NCBI RefSeq assembly: GCF_020073745.1
Contig: NZ_JAIRAU010000020.1
Span: forward strand, 51,836 to 115,835
DNA length: 64,000 nucleotides
Source: Nannocystis pusilla
Lineage (GTDB): Bacteria > Myxococcota_A > Polyangia > Nannocystales > Nannocystaceae
Direction of reading: 5' to 3'
Notes under the pieces: generated by a model
Told to the model about the DNA's origin: nothing
The model's database searches: none
Seen by the model: only the letters and a program-made list of their open reading frames with translations
Part shown: piece by piece, positions 63,122 to 64,000 of the stretch
Position numbering within the stretch: position 1 is the stretch's first letter
Layout of the letters: each line of letters begins with the position of its first letter
Translations under genes and position numbers: made by a program

Positions 63122-64000
63122 TCAGGGCTCGTCGCGGTCGCTGAGCTCGACGCCGATGAACTCCGAAAGGACGCCGAACTTGTACATCGGCACGCGGCCG
63201 AGCTCGCGCATGGCGATGTTGCCCTGCGGGTCGAGGACGATGAGTGCCGCCTCGCCGGCGGGGATCTGAAAGGCGGCGCGGGCCTCGGGGCCGTCGGGGG
63301 CCGTCTTCCACCGCTTGAGCTCGGCGCCGTCGATCTGGCCGACGAGCAGGGCGCTGACCTCGCCGGGGTCGAGCTTCGCGTCGCTGTCGACGACGATGCC
63401 GGCGAGGCGTACGTCGGGCTTGGCGAACTGTTTCACGCTCTCGTCAGTGCCGCCGTCGAACCCTTGCTTGCCGCCGGGGATGTCCTTGCGCGCGACCGGG
63501 CCGCCGAGGAACACCAGGGCGCAAGTGCGGCCGGCGCAGGCGGCGTTGTCGAGCTCTCCGACCTTGAACGCGGGCGCGGGCGTCGGCGGGGGGACGCTCG
63601 CACCGAGCAAGCCGCGGAGCTTCTCTATCTCGGCGGGCTCCATCTTGCCGCTGTGGCGAAAGACCACCGCGCCGGTGGGGTCGAGGACGACGATCCCGAC
63701 ATGGCCTTTGGGCAACTTGAAGGTCTTGGTGGCTGCACCCTCGAAGTCGATGTAGAGCGGGAGCCGCAGCTCGGGCCGCATGGGGCCGACGAACTCCTCG
63801 ATCTTCGAGGCGAGCAGGCCAAATCCCTCGGCGTCGCCGATGGCGAAGCCCGAGACGTTGTCGGGGTAGATCCAGCGAGCCATGGCCCGGCTCATCGCCG
63901 ACGACTCGCGCGCAGCCATGCTCTCGCGGTCCTCGACCAGGAGGTAGACGGTGCGACCCTTGAGATCGGCGATCACGAGGTCGCCGAGGCCACCGCCGCC
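63122..64000 (-). CDS. Redoxin/thioredoxin-fold-like protein, 5' end beyond window
   Basis: The reading frame continues past 64000 (GGGGLGDLVIADLKGRTVYL at the edge), so the N-terminus is missing; a GTG at 63976 is probably internal. The visible part looks like an AhpC/TSA-type fold without a clear CxxC: LADLKGRTVYLLVED, then PLYIDFEGAATKTFKLPKGHVGIVVLDPTGAVVFRHSG (substrate-binding half of thioredoxin folds). After a Pro linker (ASVPPPTPAPAF) a second, similar half repeats the pattern (CALVFLGGP ... AALIVLDPQGNIAMRELG), so two redoxin-like units are present. Cys in NAACAGRTCAL could be redox-active. Confidence 0.65.
   Translation of the reverse strand, partial: GGGGLGDLVIADLKGRTVYLLVEDRESMAARESSAMSRAMARWIYPDNVSGFAIGDAEGFGLLASKIEEFVGPMRPELRLPLYIDFEGAATKTFKLPKGHVGIVVLDPTGAVVFRHSGKMEPAEIEKLRGLLGASVPPPTPAPAFKVGELDNAACAGRTCALVFLGGPVARKDIPGGKQGFDGGTDESVKQFAKPDVRLAGIVVDSDAKLDPGEVSALLVGQIDGAELKRWKTAPDGPEARAAFQIPAGEAALIVLDPQGNIAMRELGRVPMYKFGVLSEFIGVELSDRDEP

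Overview
The window is very GC-rich (roughly 70% by eye) bacterial chromosome and reads as a myxobacterium, most likely of the Nannocystis/Plesiocystis/Enhygromyxa group. Four things point there: many lipoproteins with long Thr/Ser/Gly linkers behind the lipobox; a C-terminal sorting tail of the MYXO-CTERM type (gene ending at 45092); a myxococcal Cys-rich CGDG...GC..GN repeat (gene 28034-29374); and FHA-bearing Ser/Thr kinases and AAA proteins. Taxonomy is inferred from these traits only. No phage, transposase, CRISPR array or rRNA was seen. One canonical tRNA (Pro, anticodon CGG) is present.

Layout. 119-1040: three tiny overlapping genes (minus). 1311-3674: a SIR2-domain protein with a repeat-grown linker. 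4065-8140: SurA-like isomerase, two Thr-rich lipoproteins and an NCS1 permease. 8506-12501: a 14-blade RCC1 lipoprotein and a VWA lipoprotein, then tRNA-Pro. 13163-24521: FHA-tailed Ser/Thr kinase, HAD phosphatase, an RND efflux operon (one adaptor, two pumps) and an esterase-like lipoprotein. 24599-26630: Nudix hydrolase and Lnt. 26712-27948: a conserved gene of unknown function followed by about 450 bases of dense RNA structure. 29668-37316: a tightly packed SWIM-like / unknown / VWA / MoxR / DUF5682-like operon. 37335-49601: mostly secreted and lipid-anchored proteins (CBM9-like, CAP domain, prealbumin-fold surface protein, two NHL propellers, MYXO-CTERM protein) with an aromatic amino acid hydroxylase. 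49689-51638: RegB/RegA-like two-component pair. 51672-57871: ThpR, two peptide-type ABC permeases, an unknown membrane protein, an N-formylglutamate amidohydrolase-like enzyme and a fatty acid hydroxylase. 57976-64000: an FHA-AAA protein, YjbQ, a HAD-IG 5'-nucleotidase, a Crp/Fnr regulator and a redoxin-like protein cut by the window edge.

Two observations stand out. First, downstream of the gene at 26712-27473 I can fold two consecutive RNAs (27525-27703 and 27715-27873) into circularly permuted tRNA-like molecules. In each, the T arm and 3' acceptor strand are encoded before the 5' acceptor strand, D arm and anticodon-like hairpin, and the outer ends are held together by long helices leaving the variable-loop position. 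The second even encodes G-CCA directly before a 7-base bridge to its 5' acceptor strand. With a good promoter in front of the protein gene and strong hairpins behind, this looks like a protein plus tRNA-mimic RNA unit. Second, about thirty loci carry a 14-bp periodic, strand-symmetric repeat (CATG-TCC-NNNN-GGA, with CAGG, CCTG and CGTG variants), in tandem blocks of two to five units, both between genes and inside coding sequence.
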